Of a stretch of 13,765 nucleotides of DNA, positions 5,864 through 12,707 are shown one piece after another; position 1 is the first letter of the stretch; each line of letters begins with the position of its first letter. A program made the translations under genes and the position numbers. The DNA is from a bacterium UBA6025. Its GTDB lineage: Bacteria; Patescibacteriota; Saccharimonadia; Saccharimonadales; Saccharimonadaceae. The DNA is taken from contig DIZP01000031.1 in the NCBI GenBank assembly GCA_002429375.1, positions 3,505-17,269 of the forward strand. Direction: 5' to 3'. The notes beneath the pieces were generated by a model that did no database searches, was not told where the DNA came from, and was given only the letters and a program-made list of their open reading frames with translations.

Positions 5864-5932
5864 AAATAAATAGACGAGCTTTCACTCGTCAATTTATTTT
5901 GGTACACCCGGACGGATTCGAACCGCCGACCC
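5830..5932. repeat. Inverted near-copy of the tRNA-Arg 3' half
   Basis: Plus-strand 5830-5878 matches the minus-strand copy 5932-5885 closely: 13 identical bases (5830-5842 with 5932-5920) through the start of the T-loop, a diverged stretch, then ACCAAAATAAAT (5860-5871 with 5903-5892) and GACGAG (5873-5878 with 5890-5885). The centre is a 6-base loop at 5879-5884. This looks like an inverted duplication of tRNA-Arg from its variable loop through its terminator. Confidence 0.7.
5860..5903. terminator. Bidirectional terminator shared by the plus-strand RNA and tRNA-Arg
   Basis: ACCAAAATAAAT..GACGAG, loop CTTTCA, CTCGTC..ATTTATTTTGGT. A G-C-rich tip is followed in both directions by A/T-rich arms with T runs. 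The CCA of each RNA forms the outer edge of the arm. Confidence 0.7.
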
Positions 5933-5976
5933 TCTGTTCCGAAGACAGATGCTCTAATCCACTGAGCTACGGGTGC
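5900..5976 (-). tRNA. tRNA-Arg(TCG) with encoded CCA
   Basis: Cloverleaf on the minus strand. The acceptor GCACCCG pairs with CGGGTGT (first pair G-U). D-arm GCTC...GAGC. Anticodon stem TCTGT/ACAGA with loop CTTCGGA, so the anticodon is TCG (reads CGA and by wobble CGG). T-arm GGCGG-TTCGAAT-CCGTC, discriminator A, CCA encoded. A TATAAT box at 5994-5989 lies 12 bases upstream. Confidence 0.96.
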
Positions 5977-5988
5977 ATATCAGAGGTA

Positions 5989-5994
5989 ATTATA
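5989..5994 (-). promoter_or_regulatory. -10 box of tRNA-Arg
   Basis: TATAAT, with transcription expected near 5983, about 7 bases before the tRNA. No good -35 is visible. It is divergent from and 22 bases away from the murB -10. Confidence 0.5.
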
Positions 5995-6015
5995 CCACGC
6001 ATGAACATCTTGGGC

Positions 6016-6021
6016 TATAAT
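6016..6021 (+). promoter_or_regulatory. -10 box of murB
   Basis: TATAAT 8 bases before the murB ATG, so the predicted leader is 1-3 bases. No Shine-Dalgarno and no good -35. Confidence 0.55.
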
Positions 6022-6029
6022 GTTGGCAT

Positions 6030-7049
6030 ATGGACATTCACACAAATATTCCACTCAAAAACTTTACGACCATGAAACTTGGTGGCAACGCCCGTTTTAT
6101 GACGGAAGTTCACACCGCCGAAGAGGTCGCGACCGTCTATCGTAATGCCAAGGCCCAGTCACTGCCCGTTTTTGTACTCGGGGGCGGCAGCAATGTCATC
6201 GCCAAAGACGAAGGTTTCGTCGGCATTGTGATTCGAATGCGTATTCCAGGTTTTGAGGTTATCGCCGACGACTTGTACTCAACGACTATCCGGGTTGGGG
6301 CGGGTGAAAACTGGGATGAGACGGTCAAACGAACGGTCGACATGCGTCTGACAGGTATCGAAGCCCTGTCGGCAATTCCGGGAACCGCCGGAGCCTCCCC
6401 TGTCCAAAACGTCGGCGCCTACGGCCAAGAAATTGCTGATACCCTCGAATCACTCGTTGCCTACGATAGCGAGAATGATGCCTTCGTCACGTTACAAAAG
6501 GCCGATTGCGGCTTTTCCTACCGACATAGTATCTTTCGCGGGGATCAGATGGGGCGTTACATTATAACGTCCATTACCCTCGTTCTCTCCAAAACGAGCC
6601 CTCAACCGCCTTTTTACAAAGCCCTGCAGGAATATTTCGACGAGCATAAGATAGGTATCTTTACCCAGGACGTCGTCCGAAAAGCCGTGATTGATATTCG
6701 CACCAACAAACTACCCGACCCCGACGTCTTCCCAAACACCGGCTCCTTCTTTAAGAACGCCATTGTCGAGGATTGGCAGCTGAGCGACCTCCGCTCGATT
6801 AACCCAGACATCCCCATCTACGATATGGGCGACGGCCGTTTCAAAGTTCCAACCGGTTGGTTGATTGAGCAGACCGGCCTGAAGGGGACAGTGCTCCACG
6901 GCATCAAAATCCATGACAAGAATGCCCTGGTACTTATCAACCAGTCGGCCTCAAGCTATCGCGATCTCGAGAGAGCCCGCGATGAAATCATCGGAGCGGT
7001 ACGCGATAAATTCAAGATACAGATAGAACAAGAGCCACTCGAAATCTAA
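6030..7049 (+). CDS. murB: UDP-N-acetylenolpyruvoylglucosamine reductase
   Basis: FAD/NADPH enzyme reducing UDP-GlcNAc-enolpyruvate to UDP-MurNAc, the second committed step of peptidoglycan synthesis; cytoplasmic. 339 residues, close to the E. coli type I enzyme. Seen: NFTTMKLGG (11-19), FAD-binding LGGGSNVIAKDEGF (50-63), GIEALSAIPGTAGASPVQN (109-127) and VGAYGQEI (128-135), the active-site YRHS (164-167, Arg165), DPDVFPNTGSFFKN (230-243) with the proton-donor Ser239, and the terminal EPLEI with a candidate catalytic Glu. The start at 6030 lies 8 bases after TATAAT and there is no Shine-Dalgarno, so a leaderless mRNA is likely. MurA, the preceding enzyme, is encoded at 12708. A separate promoter and the pilin operon follow 41 bases later. 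Confidence 0.97.
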   Translation: MDIHTNIPLKNFTTMKLGGNARFMTEVHTAEEVATVYRNAKAQSLPVFVLGGGSNVIAKDEGFVGIVIRMRIPGFEVIADDLYSTTIRVGAGENWDETVKRTVDMRLTGIEALSAIPGTAGASPVQNVGAYGQEIADTLESLVAYDSENDAFVTLQKADCGFSYRHSIFRGDQMGRYIITSITLVLSKTSPQPPFYKALQEYFDEHKIGIFTQDVVRKAVIDIRTNKLPDPDVFPNTGSFFKNAIVEDWQLSDLRSINPDIPIYDMGDGRFKVPTGWLIEQTGLKGTVLHGIKIHDKNALVLINQSASSYRDLERARDEIIGAVRDKFKIQIEQEPLEI

Positions 7050-7077
7050 AATGCTTGCGATTTGGCCTCAAAACTCT

Positions 7078-7088
7078 TATGCTATAGA
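7078..7088 (+). promoter_or_regulatory. Promoter -10 region of the three-gene pilin operon
   Basis: TATGCT (7078-7083), 7 bases before the ATG, overlaps an extended -10 TGC-TATAGA (7080-7088). The -35 is weak. There is no Shine-Dalgarno, so a leaderless start is probable. Confidence 0.45.
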
Positions 7089-7090
7089 GT

Positions 7091-7594
7091 ATGTACCGCC
7101 GAGGATTTACTGTCGTTGAATTAATTATCGTCATTACTATTATGGGCATTCTGCTCGTACTGGGAGTCGTCAACCTTCGCGGCACGCAGGCAAACGCACG
7201 CGATTCAGAGCGTAAGACAGATATTGACACTATTGCATTACATCTTGAAAATTTCTACACGTCTGGCAACGATACCAGCACTACCTTTGGAGAGTACCCA
7301 TCGACGACCATTATCGGAAATGAGCTCGCAACCTTGCGTGACATCGATCCGAAGTCACTTGTTGCGCCCGGCGGCCTCAGTCCTTCGTCGCTCGTTGCGG
7401 AAGTGAGCGCTACCCCACTGCAAACGACTGCCGGCGTCAACCCCCAACCTACCACGGGTCAATACGTCTATCAGCCGGTGCAAGCCAACGGCACGTTATG
7501 TACGACTGCGATCCAAGAATGTCGAAAGTTCAATTTATTCTATAGACTCGAAACGGATAACCTCGTCTATATGGTAACGAGTAAAAACCAATGA
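7091..7594 (+). CDS. Type IV pilin-like protein (first gene of the minor-pilin operon)
   Basis: A 167-residue prepilin. Short basic leader MYRRG, cleavage before Phe6, then the hydrophobic N-helix FTVVELIIVITIMGILLVLG with the conserved Glu at mature position 5. The following ARDSERKTDIDTIALHLENFY is the usual amphipathic continuation in small GspG/PilA-like pilins. The C-terminal head (about 60-167) is Thr/Ser-rich with two cysteines (in TLCTTAIQEC) that may form a loop disulphide. It overlaps the next pilin gene by 4 bases (ATGA at 7591-7594), so translation is coupled. With the two genes that follow it resembles a minor-pilin set that would prime or cap a pilus. Confidence 0.92.
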   Translation: MYRRGFTVVELIIVITIMGILLVLGVVNLRGTQANARDSERKTDIDTIALHLENFYTSGNDTSTTFGEYPSTTIIGNELATLRDIDPKSLVAPGGLSPSSLVAEVSATPLQTTAGVNPQPTTGQYVYQPVQANGTLCTTAIQECRKFNLFYRLETDNLVYMVTSKNQ

Positions 7595-7974
7595 ACAACC
7601 TCAATAAACAAGCCGGTTTTACGGCCGTCGAACTGTTAATCACCCTGTTTGTGGCGGCGGCCTTCTTGGTCTCTGGGTTCCAGCTTTACAATCTGATCAT
7701 TAAAGATGGCGGTCAGACTCGAGCCGATGCTCGCGCCAGTAATGTAGCCTACGATTACTTGCGCCGCTACGCCACGTCGGCCGCTAACCCTTGCGTGGCG
7801 GCAACTCCGGTTAACAATACTGCCATTGCCGTGTCCGGACTGAGCGCCGTCACGGTGACCGTTGCTATTACCTGCCCCTACGCGGCCACGACAAGCATTT
7901 CAAAAGTCGAAGTCACTGTATTATATAATTCGCCCCAGCAAACGATGAAGTATTCGACTTATGATAAAAACTAA
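7591..7974 (+). CDS. Type IV minor pilin/pseudopilin-like protein
   Basis: A 127-residue prepilin. Leader MNNLNKQAG, then FTAVELLITLFVAAAFLVSGFQ with Glu at mature position 5 and a YDYLRRYATS helix continuation. The small beta-rich head (about 65-127) has two cysteines, Cys69 and one in ITCPYA (about residue 91), a likely disulphide. Its ATG overlaps the stop of the previous gene, and its end overlaps the next gene by 14 bases, so all three are one translational unit. It resembles GspI/PilV-type minor pilins in size and position; that assignment is inference. Confidence 0.9.
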   Translation: MNNLNKQAGFTAVELLITLFVAAAFLVSGFQLYNLIIKDGGQTRADARASNVAYDYLRRYATSAANPCVAATPVNNTAIAVSGLSAVTVTVAITCPYAATTSISKVEVTVLYNSPQQTMKYSTYDKN

Positions 7975-10045
7975 ACGCTCGCCCCAATCACCCAGCCACG
8001 GTTTTACAATCGTCGAGCTGCTTATTATTGCTCCAATCGTTATTTTGACAATTGGAACATTTATCACCGTCATTGTTAACATGACTGGCGAAGTGTTAGC
8101 GACGCGCAGTTCCAATGTGCTCGCCTACAGTATCCAAGATGCGCTGGACCGGATTGAAAGTGACGTTAAATTGAGTACGACCTTCCTGGCAGTTAATAAC
8201 GTCGCCCTTCCAGTTGCGTCACACCAAGGTTATGACGACAATACGGCCAACTTCGCCAATGTTGACAATGGGACTAAGGGCAATATGCTCATCCTCAATA
8301 CCCTAGCGACAACGGGTAATCCATTATCTTCTACTAATGGGCTCGTCTACCTCAAACTCCCTAACCTTAATGACTGCCTCAGCCCACAGATTAACCAGAA
8401 TACTCCGATGACGATGAATGTCATTTATTTTGTTAAAACCGTCGGTGGTACCAGCTCTCTATGGCGGCGGTCCGTCATGACGTCAGACTATGCGTCTGCC
8501 GGGTGTGCCGTTCCTTGGCAACAGCCAAGTTGTGCGCCAGGAGTTACCGATGCATTCTGTAAAACACAGGACGTGCGCCTAGTCGATGGCATAAATCCCA
8601 GCGATTTTGTCGTGCAGTACTTTAATACAGCCGACGCGACAGCCGCCAACAGTGTCGCTGGCGACAACGGTCAATCTCCAGCCCTCCGCTCTGCTGCCCT
8701 GCAGTCAACCGCAACGATCGGCGTATCAATTAACGTGACCAAGACGGCCGCAGGTCGTACTATCAACCAAACCGGTACAATGCGAGCAACCAGGCTTGAT
8801 ATTAACGCCTCGACTATTGCAGCCATCGTACCTGCCGTAATCCCCGCATCACCAGTAGTAACTGGCTCGTTCTTGACACCGGATTCTGGACAGTTCAGCT
8901 GGCCGGCCGTACCTGGGGCTAGTTCCTATACCATCGAGAAACAGATTGACAGTGTTAGTGGCCCCTGGACAGTCGTAGCTTCTAATATCACCGCAACTAC
9001 CTACAACATTAGCGCACTCCGTTTGAATGCTATTAACGCCCGCGTCACCGCCATCAGCAGCGCTGGGTCATCGGCAGTTTCGAATACAGCGACCGTGACG
9101 ATTCCGGCGTGGAACGCGCTTGTACTGCAGAACAATTGGAGTGATTATAACCAAGGTTATGCAGCTAGCGCGTACACCAAAACCAGCGCTGGCGTGGTAG
9201 TCTTGAAGGGCCTTATCAAACGAAGCGGTACACCAACAGCATACGAAACGATTGGTGTACTTCCCCCAGGTTATCGACCAGCAAGTATTGCGATTTTCCA
9301 GACAAGTACGGATCTAAATGTCGCATCACGTGTTGATGTCTATCCAGACGGTAGTATCAGATACGTTGTTGGCTCAGCTGCATGGTTTGCACTCGATGGC
9401 ATTAAATTCCTGCCAACAGGCTCACCGTACCCATTCACCCCACTCACCTTGTCTGGTGCTTGGGTAAATTACGATAGTGGCGTCCACGAAACAGCTGGAT
9501 ACGCAGTTGATGGTAGTGGTCGCGTACAACTGAAGGGCTTGGTTAAAAACGGTACAGGCACTATTGGCGTCCTGCCCGTTGGTTACCAACCTCCACAAAT
9601 CATGTATCTGCCCGGGGATGCTACTAATGCCTTCGGTGATTTTTCTATAGATACAGCAGGGGCTATATTGCCGCACGCATACACTAACCCGTATTTCTCA
9701 ATTCAGTCAATGTTTTATCCTGCAAGCTATGCATGGCCCAATACCCTCACGCTTCTCAATGGCTGGGTGGCTTATGGCGGAGGTCTCTCGACGCCTCAAT
9801 TCACAAAAGCTGCCGATGGAATAGTAACAGTTAAAGGATTTATCAAATCGGGAACGATAACCTCGGGGACGGTGATTGCTAACCTACCCGCTGGCTATCG
9901 ACCAAAAGAAACCATTTTGCTTGGGGGTGCTGCGTGGGATGCCTATAGCCGAATCGATATACAAACTAATGGAGATATCGTTGCGAGGGTTGTCAGTGCC
10001 GGCTGGACGTCACTTGATGCAATTACCTTTATGGCCGAGCAGTAG
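7961..10045 (+). CDS. Giant pilin-like adhesin: prepilin N-terminus, Fn3-like domain, three phage-fibre-like repeats
   Basis: 694 residues. 1-14: basic prepilin leader ending SHG; 15-40: FTIVELLIIAPIVILTIGTF helix with Glu19 (mature position 5). 41-290: minor-pilin head with several cysteines (139, 182, 191, 200). 297-381: fibronectin-III-like domain (FSWPAVPGASSYTIEKQ...YNISAL...VTAISSAGSS). About 384-484, 494-589 and 595-694: three diverged repeats with the frame NxWxxYxxG, xxxVxLKGLIK, IGVLPxGYxP, xRxDVxxxGxI and WxxLDxIxF. This pattern resembles C-terminal modules of phage tail-fibre and receptor-binding proteins. Minor pilins of this kind sit at the pilus tip, so a tip adhesin is likely. 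The gene overlaps the previous one by 14 bases with no Shine-Dalgarno. Domain calls are by eye. Confidence 0.9.
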   Translation: MIKTKRSPQSPSHGFTIVELLIIAPIVILTIGTFITVIVNMTGEVLATRSSNVLAYSIQDALDRIESDVKLSTTFLAVNNVALPVASHQGYDDNTANFANVDNGTKGNMLILNTLATTGNPLSSTNGLVYLKLPNLNDCLSPQINQNTPMTMNVIYFVKTVGGTSSLWRRSVMTSDYASAGCAVPWQQPSCAPGVTDAFCKTQDVRLVDGINPSDFVVQYFNTADATAANSVAGDNGQSPALRSAALQSTATIGVSINVTKTAAGRTINQTGTMRATRLDINASTIAAIVPAVIPASPVVTGSFLTPDSGQFSWPAVPGASSYTIEKQIDSVSGPWTVVASNITATTYNISALRLNAINARVTAISSAGSSAVSNTATVTIPAWNALVLQNNWSDYNQGYAASAYTKTSAGVVVLKGLIKRSGTPTAYETIGVLPPGYRPASIAIFQTSTDLNVASRVDVYPDGSIRYVVGSAAWFALDGIKFLPTGSPYPFTPLTLSGAWVNYDSGVHETAGYAVDGSGRVQLKGLVKNGTGTIGVLPVGYQPPQIMYLPGDATNAFGDFSIDTAGAILPHAYTNPYFSIQSMFYPASYAWPNTLTLLNGWVAYGGGLSTPQFTKAADGIVTVKGFIKSGTITSGTVIANLPAGYRPKETILLGGAAWDAYSRIDIQTNGDIVARVVSAGWTSLDAITFMAEQ

Positions 10046-10055
10046 TATAATAATG

Positions 10056-10079
10056 CTTGTGTTTAAATTGCTAAACAAG
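10056..10079 (+). other. Weak hairpin after the pilin-adhesin operon
   Basis: CTTG(TG)TTTA pairs with TAAACAAG across a short loop, 11 bases past the stop at 10045. There is no T tail, so termination is doubtful. The right arm overlaps the next promoter. Confidence 0.25.
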
Positions 10080-10111
10080 TATCATATACATATACAATAA
10101 TTAATAGGGGG
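10068..10111 (+). promoter_or_regulatory. Promoter and ribosome site of the first stand-alone pilin
   Basis: TTGCTA (10068-10073), a 17-base spacer and TATACA (10091-10096); then AGGGGG at 10106-10111, 10 bases before the ATG at 10122. The same AGGGGGCA sits before the next pilin gene, so this short leader is shared by the pair. Confidence 0.5.
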
Positions 10112-10121
10112 CAATAGAACT

Positions 10122-10565
10122 ATGGTTCTTAATAAAATGAAAAATGTCAAAGGGCAAAGCGGTTTTACTATCGTCGAACTTTTGATCGTTATCGTCGTTA
10201 TCGGCATCTTGGCAGCAATCACGATTGTGGCTTATAGCGGTATTACGGCACGTGCTAATACAGTAAAAGCTCAATCAAACGCCGAATCGGCCCAGAAAGT
10301 CGCCGAGACCTACAACGCCGACCTGGGACTTTACCCAACTATGGCTCAGTTGACGGGCTATACCACTGGTTCAGCCCAGCTGCCTTCAGGTATCACACTG
10401 CAGGCCACCGCGCCAGCCATAGGTAACGGTCTGACCACACTTAGCTATGTTCCAAAGGGTACAACCGGTGGTTGTATCGGTTGGTTTAACTTTACCGCTG
10501 GTGTGCCTTGGTACACCGCCGTTGGTAATGCCGTTGTTCCGGCTGGTAGCCTGAGCTGTTCATAA
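10122..10565 (+). CDS. Type IV pilin, probable major-pilin type
   Basis: A 147-residue prepilin with leader MVLNKMKNVKGQSG and then FTIVELLIVIVVIGILAAIT, the textbook type IVa pilin helix (Glu at mature position 5), followed by IVAYSGITARANTVKAQSN and a head of about 100 residues rich in Gly, Thr and Ala. Two cysteines (in GGCIGW and near the end, SLSC) mark a likely C-terminal D-region loop. It has its own promoter and a strong terminator, the layout of a highly expressed single gene. I prefer ATG 10122, which is 10 bases from AGGGGG, over an in-frame ATG at 10137. It is a paralogue of the next pilin, nearly identical in the N-helix DNA but unrelated in the head. Confidence 0.93.
   Translation: MVLNKMKNVKGQSGFTIVELLIVIVVIGILAAITIVAYSGITARANTVKAQSNAESAQKVAETYNADLGLYPTMAQLTGYTTGSAQLPSGITLQATAPAIGNGLTTLSYVPKGTTGGCIGWFNFTAGVPWYTAVGNAVVPAGSLSCS
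10191..10236 (+). repeat. 46-base identical segment shared with 10818-10863
   Basis: The pilin N-helix segment is identical over 46 bases in the two single pilin genes, including all synonymous sites, whereas flanking codons differ at third positions. This suggests a recent duplication or gene conversion confined to the helix. Confidence 0.85.
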
Positions 10566-10579
10566 GCCAGTAGCCACTA

Positions 10580-10623
10580 AATATATTATAAAAGATTCCG
10601 AAAGGAATCTTTTATAATATATT
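10580..10623 (+). terminator. Perfect 20-bp hairpin terminator after the first stand-alone pilin
   Basis: Two 20-base arms (10580-10599 and 10604-10623) are perfectly complementary and close a GAAA tetraloop. The T run lies inside the arm, so the full stem is longer than needed for termination and may also protect the pilin mRNA 3' end. It starts 15 bases past the stop. Confidence 0.8.
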
Positions 10624-10751
10624 GCATTCTAGACTGGTGTATGACGTAATGAGCAACCTTTCGATGGAACTACCTTTCTGCTTGCGCTTACATATACACT
10701 ATGGTAAATTGAGACCATAACTTATCAATTACTTAGGGGGCACTTGAAAAG
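10624..10751 (+). promoter_or_regulatory. Promoter and leader of the second stand-alone pilin
   Basis: A 128-base gap. TTGCGC (10682-10687), a 17-base spacer and TAAATT (10705-10710) is a fair promoter; a TATACA box at 10693-10698 is an alternative. AGGGGG at 10735-10740 lies 11 bases before the ATG at 10752 and repeats the previous pilin's ribosome site. The first 50 bases hold nothing I can name. Confidence 0.4.
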
Positions 10752-11270
10752 ATGATAAATAAATATACCGGAACAAAACGTCAGAGCGGTTTTACGATTG
10801 TCGAGCTCTTGATTGTCATCGTCGTTATCGGCATCTTGGCAGCAATCACGATTGTGGCTTATAACGGCATCACGTCACGTGCCAATACATCAAGCTCGCT
10901 GACAGCAGCGGACAATGTGTCAAAAAAATCAGAAGCCTACAACGCAGACCAATCGACTGGCTATCCAGCTACTTTTGCCGCATTAACCGGTGCCGTATCA
11001 ACTGCTTCGTATTTTCTAAGCAATGTAACACTCGCTCCTGCACCAATGGTGGCGGCGCCAGCGACGCCAGCGACGGTCAACTTCTATAGGTGTGGAACTA
11101 GTGGTGCAGTAGCTGCACCGACTAGCTACGCACTGATAACTGCCACCACTGGTAACAAAACCTATTATTGGGACTACTCGGCAGCCAACGCAACCTTATT
11201 TGATACTGCTGGTGTCACTAGCGGCTTGGTCGGTACCTTCAACGTGGCCTGCTTCATCAGTACGACGTAA
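10752..11270 (+). CDS. Type IV pilin, second stand-alone paralogue
   Basis: A 172-residue prepilin. Leader MINKYTGTKRQSG, then FTIVELLIVIVVIGILAAIT, identical in protein to the preceding gene, then IVAYNGITSRANTSSSLTAA and YNADQSTGYPATFAALTG, a typical pilin alpha-beta loop start. The head (about 90-172) is Ala/Thr/Pro-rich with an APATPAT run and two cysteines (in YRCGTSG and VACF) that could form the D-loop. It has its own leader and terminator, so its level can be set separately from its paralogue. The different head suggests an alternative major pilin or antigenic variant; this is inference. Confidence 0.93.
   Translation: MINKYTGTKRQSGFTIVELLIVIVVIGILAAITIVAYNGITSRANTSSSLTAADNVSKKSEAYNADQSTGYPATFAALTGAVSTASYFLSNVTLAPAPMVAAPATPATVNFYRCGTSGAVAAPTSYALITATTGNKTYYWDYSAANATLFDTAGVTSGLVGTFNVACFISTT
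10818..10863 (+). repeat. 46-base identical segment shared with 10191-10236
   Basis: Second copy of the identical pilin helix segment; see the entry at 10191. Confidence 0.85.
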
Positions 11271-11288
11271 ACATATGACGACTCACAC

Positions 11289-11320
11289 AAAAATCCCTAG
11301 TTTAAAGACTAGGGATTTTT
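11289..11320. terminator. Bidirectional terminator between pilin and glyA
   Basis: AAAAATCCCTAGT (11289-11301), loop TTAAAG, ACTAGGGATTTTT (11308-11320): a perfect 13-bp stem with T runs in both directions. It serves the convergent pilin (plus) and glyA (minus) genes. Confidence 0.9.
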
Positions 11321-11332
11321 AATAATAAAAGG

Positions 11333-12613
11333 CTACGCTTGGTCGCTAGGTAAAGGAAACGTCAGAGCAAGTTGCTTAACTTCGAGAGAAAGCTGTTGAA
11401 GAGCAGTTGGGTCATCCCAGTTATCAATCGCCTGTTTCATCCACTCGGCAATTTGAGCCATATGTTCTTCACGCAAGCCGCGGGTAGTAATGGCTGGCGT
11501 GCCCAGGCGAATACCGCTTGGCTTAAACGGTGGCAACGGGTCATCCGGCACGACGTTGGCATTAAGCGTCAACCCGATGGCATCAAGCGCTATCTCGGCC
11601 ACTTTGCCATCAATCCCAAAACTCTGATAGACATCGGCGAGGATCAGATGATTGCTGGTTCCGCCCGTCACCAGTTGGAAGTCGCGCTTTAAGAGCTCGT
11701 CAGCCAACACGGCGGCGTTCTTGACCACTTGGAAGGCATAATCCTTAAACTCGGGTTGCAGGGCCTCGTGAAAGGCCACAGCCTTGGCGGCAATGGAATG
11801 CATGTGCGGTCCACCTTGCATACCGGGAAAAACAGCTCGATCAATCAACGTCGGAATATTCTCTAGCGTCTTTTCGGGTGCCCGTAGCGGATTACCGACG
11901 ATGCCCTTCGACAGAATCAAGCCACCCCTCGGTCCGCGCAGCGTCTTGTGAGTGGTCGTAGTAATGACATGAAAGCCAAAGTCAAAGGGATTAGCCGCCA
12001 CCCCGCCGACAATCAAGCCCGCAATATGGGCCATATCGGCCATCAACAGCGCCCCGACTTCGTTCCCAATCGCCGCAAATTTAGCGTAGTCAAGCTCGCG
12101 CGGGTAGGCACTGAAACCAGCCAGAATAATCTTTGGGTGGTGCAACAAGGCAAGTTCGCGGAGATTATCATAGTCAATCTCGCCTGTCGAGATGTCTTTC
12201 ATCTTGTAACGGACAAAGTTATACAGCTGCGCACTGCGAGTCACCGGTGCCCCGTGGGTCAAATGCCCTCCGTGGCTGAGGTCCATCGCCAAAACGGTGT
12301 CACCTGGGTCTAACCAAGCGCTATAGACCGCTTCGTTGGCCGGTGCGCCCGAGTGGGCCTGGACGTTGGCATGGTCGGCCTTAAAGAGCTGTTTGGCACG
12401 ATCGATAGCCAGCTGCTCGACCTGGTCGGTAAAGTCTTGACCACCGTAATAGCGCTTCCCAGGATAGCCTTCGGAATATTTATTGGTAAAGATGCTACCC
12501 AAGGCAGTTAAAACGTCGCGACTGACGTAATTTTCGCTCGGAATTAATTCGAGACCCTCGCGCTGACGCTGCTCTTCACCAGTGATCAACGTCTGTATTT
12601 GTGTATCTTTCAC
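11333..12613 (-). CDS. glyA: Serine hydroxymethyltransferase
   Basis: PLP enzyme interconverting serine and glycine while charging tetrahydrofolate with a one-carbon unit; cytoplasmic homodimer or tetramer. 426 residues, normal for bacteria. Seen: LELIPSENYVS (21-31), TNKYSEGYPGKRYYGG (43-58), VQAHSGAPANEAVY (84-97; many homologues read VQPHSGSQAN), DLSHGGHLTHG (111-121), the PLP-site MADMAHIAGL (191-200), and TTTTHKTLRGPRGG (218-231) with the PLP lysine at 223. The C-terminal folate region has IRLGTPAITTRG. The start is GTG at 12613, with AAGGGAG upstream. It is divergent from the XRE-MurA gene with only 94 bases between, and its extended -10 (12668-12660) is interleaved with murA promoter elements. 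Confidence 0.97.
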   Translation of the reverse strand: MKDTQIQTLITGEEQRQREGLELIPSENYVSRDVLTALGSIFTNKYSEGYPGKRYYGGQDFTDQVEQLAIDRAKQLFKADHANVQAHSGAPANEAVYSAWLDPGDTVLAMDLSHGGHLTHGAPVTRSAQLYNFVRYKMKDISTGEIDYDNLRELALLHHPKIILAGFSAYPRELDYAKFAAIGNEVGALLMADMAHIAGLIVGGVAANPFDFGFHVITTTTHKTLRGPRGGLILSKGIVGNPLRAPEKTLENIPTLIDRAVFPGMQGGPHMHSIAAKAVAFHEALQPEFKDYAFQVVKNAAVLADELLKRDFQLVTGGTSNHLILADVYQSFGIDGKVAEIALDAIGLTLNANVVPDDPLPPFKPSGIRLGTPAITTRGLREEHMAQIAEWMKQAIDNWDDPTALQQLSLEVKQLALTFPLPSDQA

Positions 12614-12659
12614 GACTTTTAGCTCCCTTGTCTACTATCGACCAAATACTATTTACTAC

Positions 12660-12668
12660 AGTATATCA
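12660..12668 (-). promoter_or_regulatory. Extended -10 promoter of glyA
   Basis: TGA-TATACT on the minus strand (12668-12660), with no matching -35 at 17 bases. It leaves a leader of about 40 bases that carries the ribosome site AAGGGAG. Confidence 0.5.
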
Positions 12669-12671
12669 TTA

Positions 12672-12698
12672 TTGACTATATATCATGGGTGATATAAT
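12672..12698 (+). promoter_or_regulatory. Promoter of XRE-murA
   Basis: TTGACT (12672-12677), a 15-base spacer and an extended -10 TGA-TATAAT (12690-12698). Transcription should start 1-4 bases before the ATG at 12708, so the mRNA is practically leaderless. Confidence 0.65.
12679..12696. promoter_or_regulatory. Candidate operator for the XRE-MurA fusion
   Basis: TATATCA-TGGG-TGATATA, a perfect 7-4-7 inverted repeat overlapping the murA -10. A third copy of the half-site (TATATCA, 12662-12668) lies 17 bases upstream, over the glyA -10. The size and symmetry fit an XRE-type dimer site, but the outer half-sites are also parts of extended -10 boxes, so the symmetry may be partly coincidental. 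Confidence 0.4.
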
Positions 12699-12707
12699 AT
12701 AGAGCTT

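Noticed and set aside
5770..6075. 101-codon plus-strand frame
   Set aside because: It is formed by the structured RNA, the antisense of tRNA-Arg and the murB start; no coding character.
11056..11077. Short tandem repeat (CCAGCGACG twice) in the second pilin
   Set aside because: Two copies only, in an Ala/Thr/Pro-rich stretch; no sign of a phase-variable tract.
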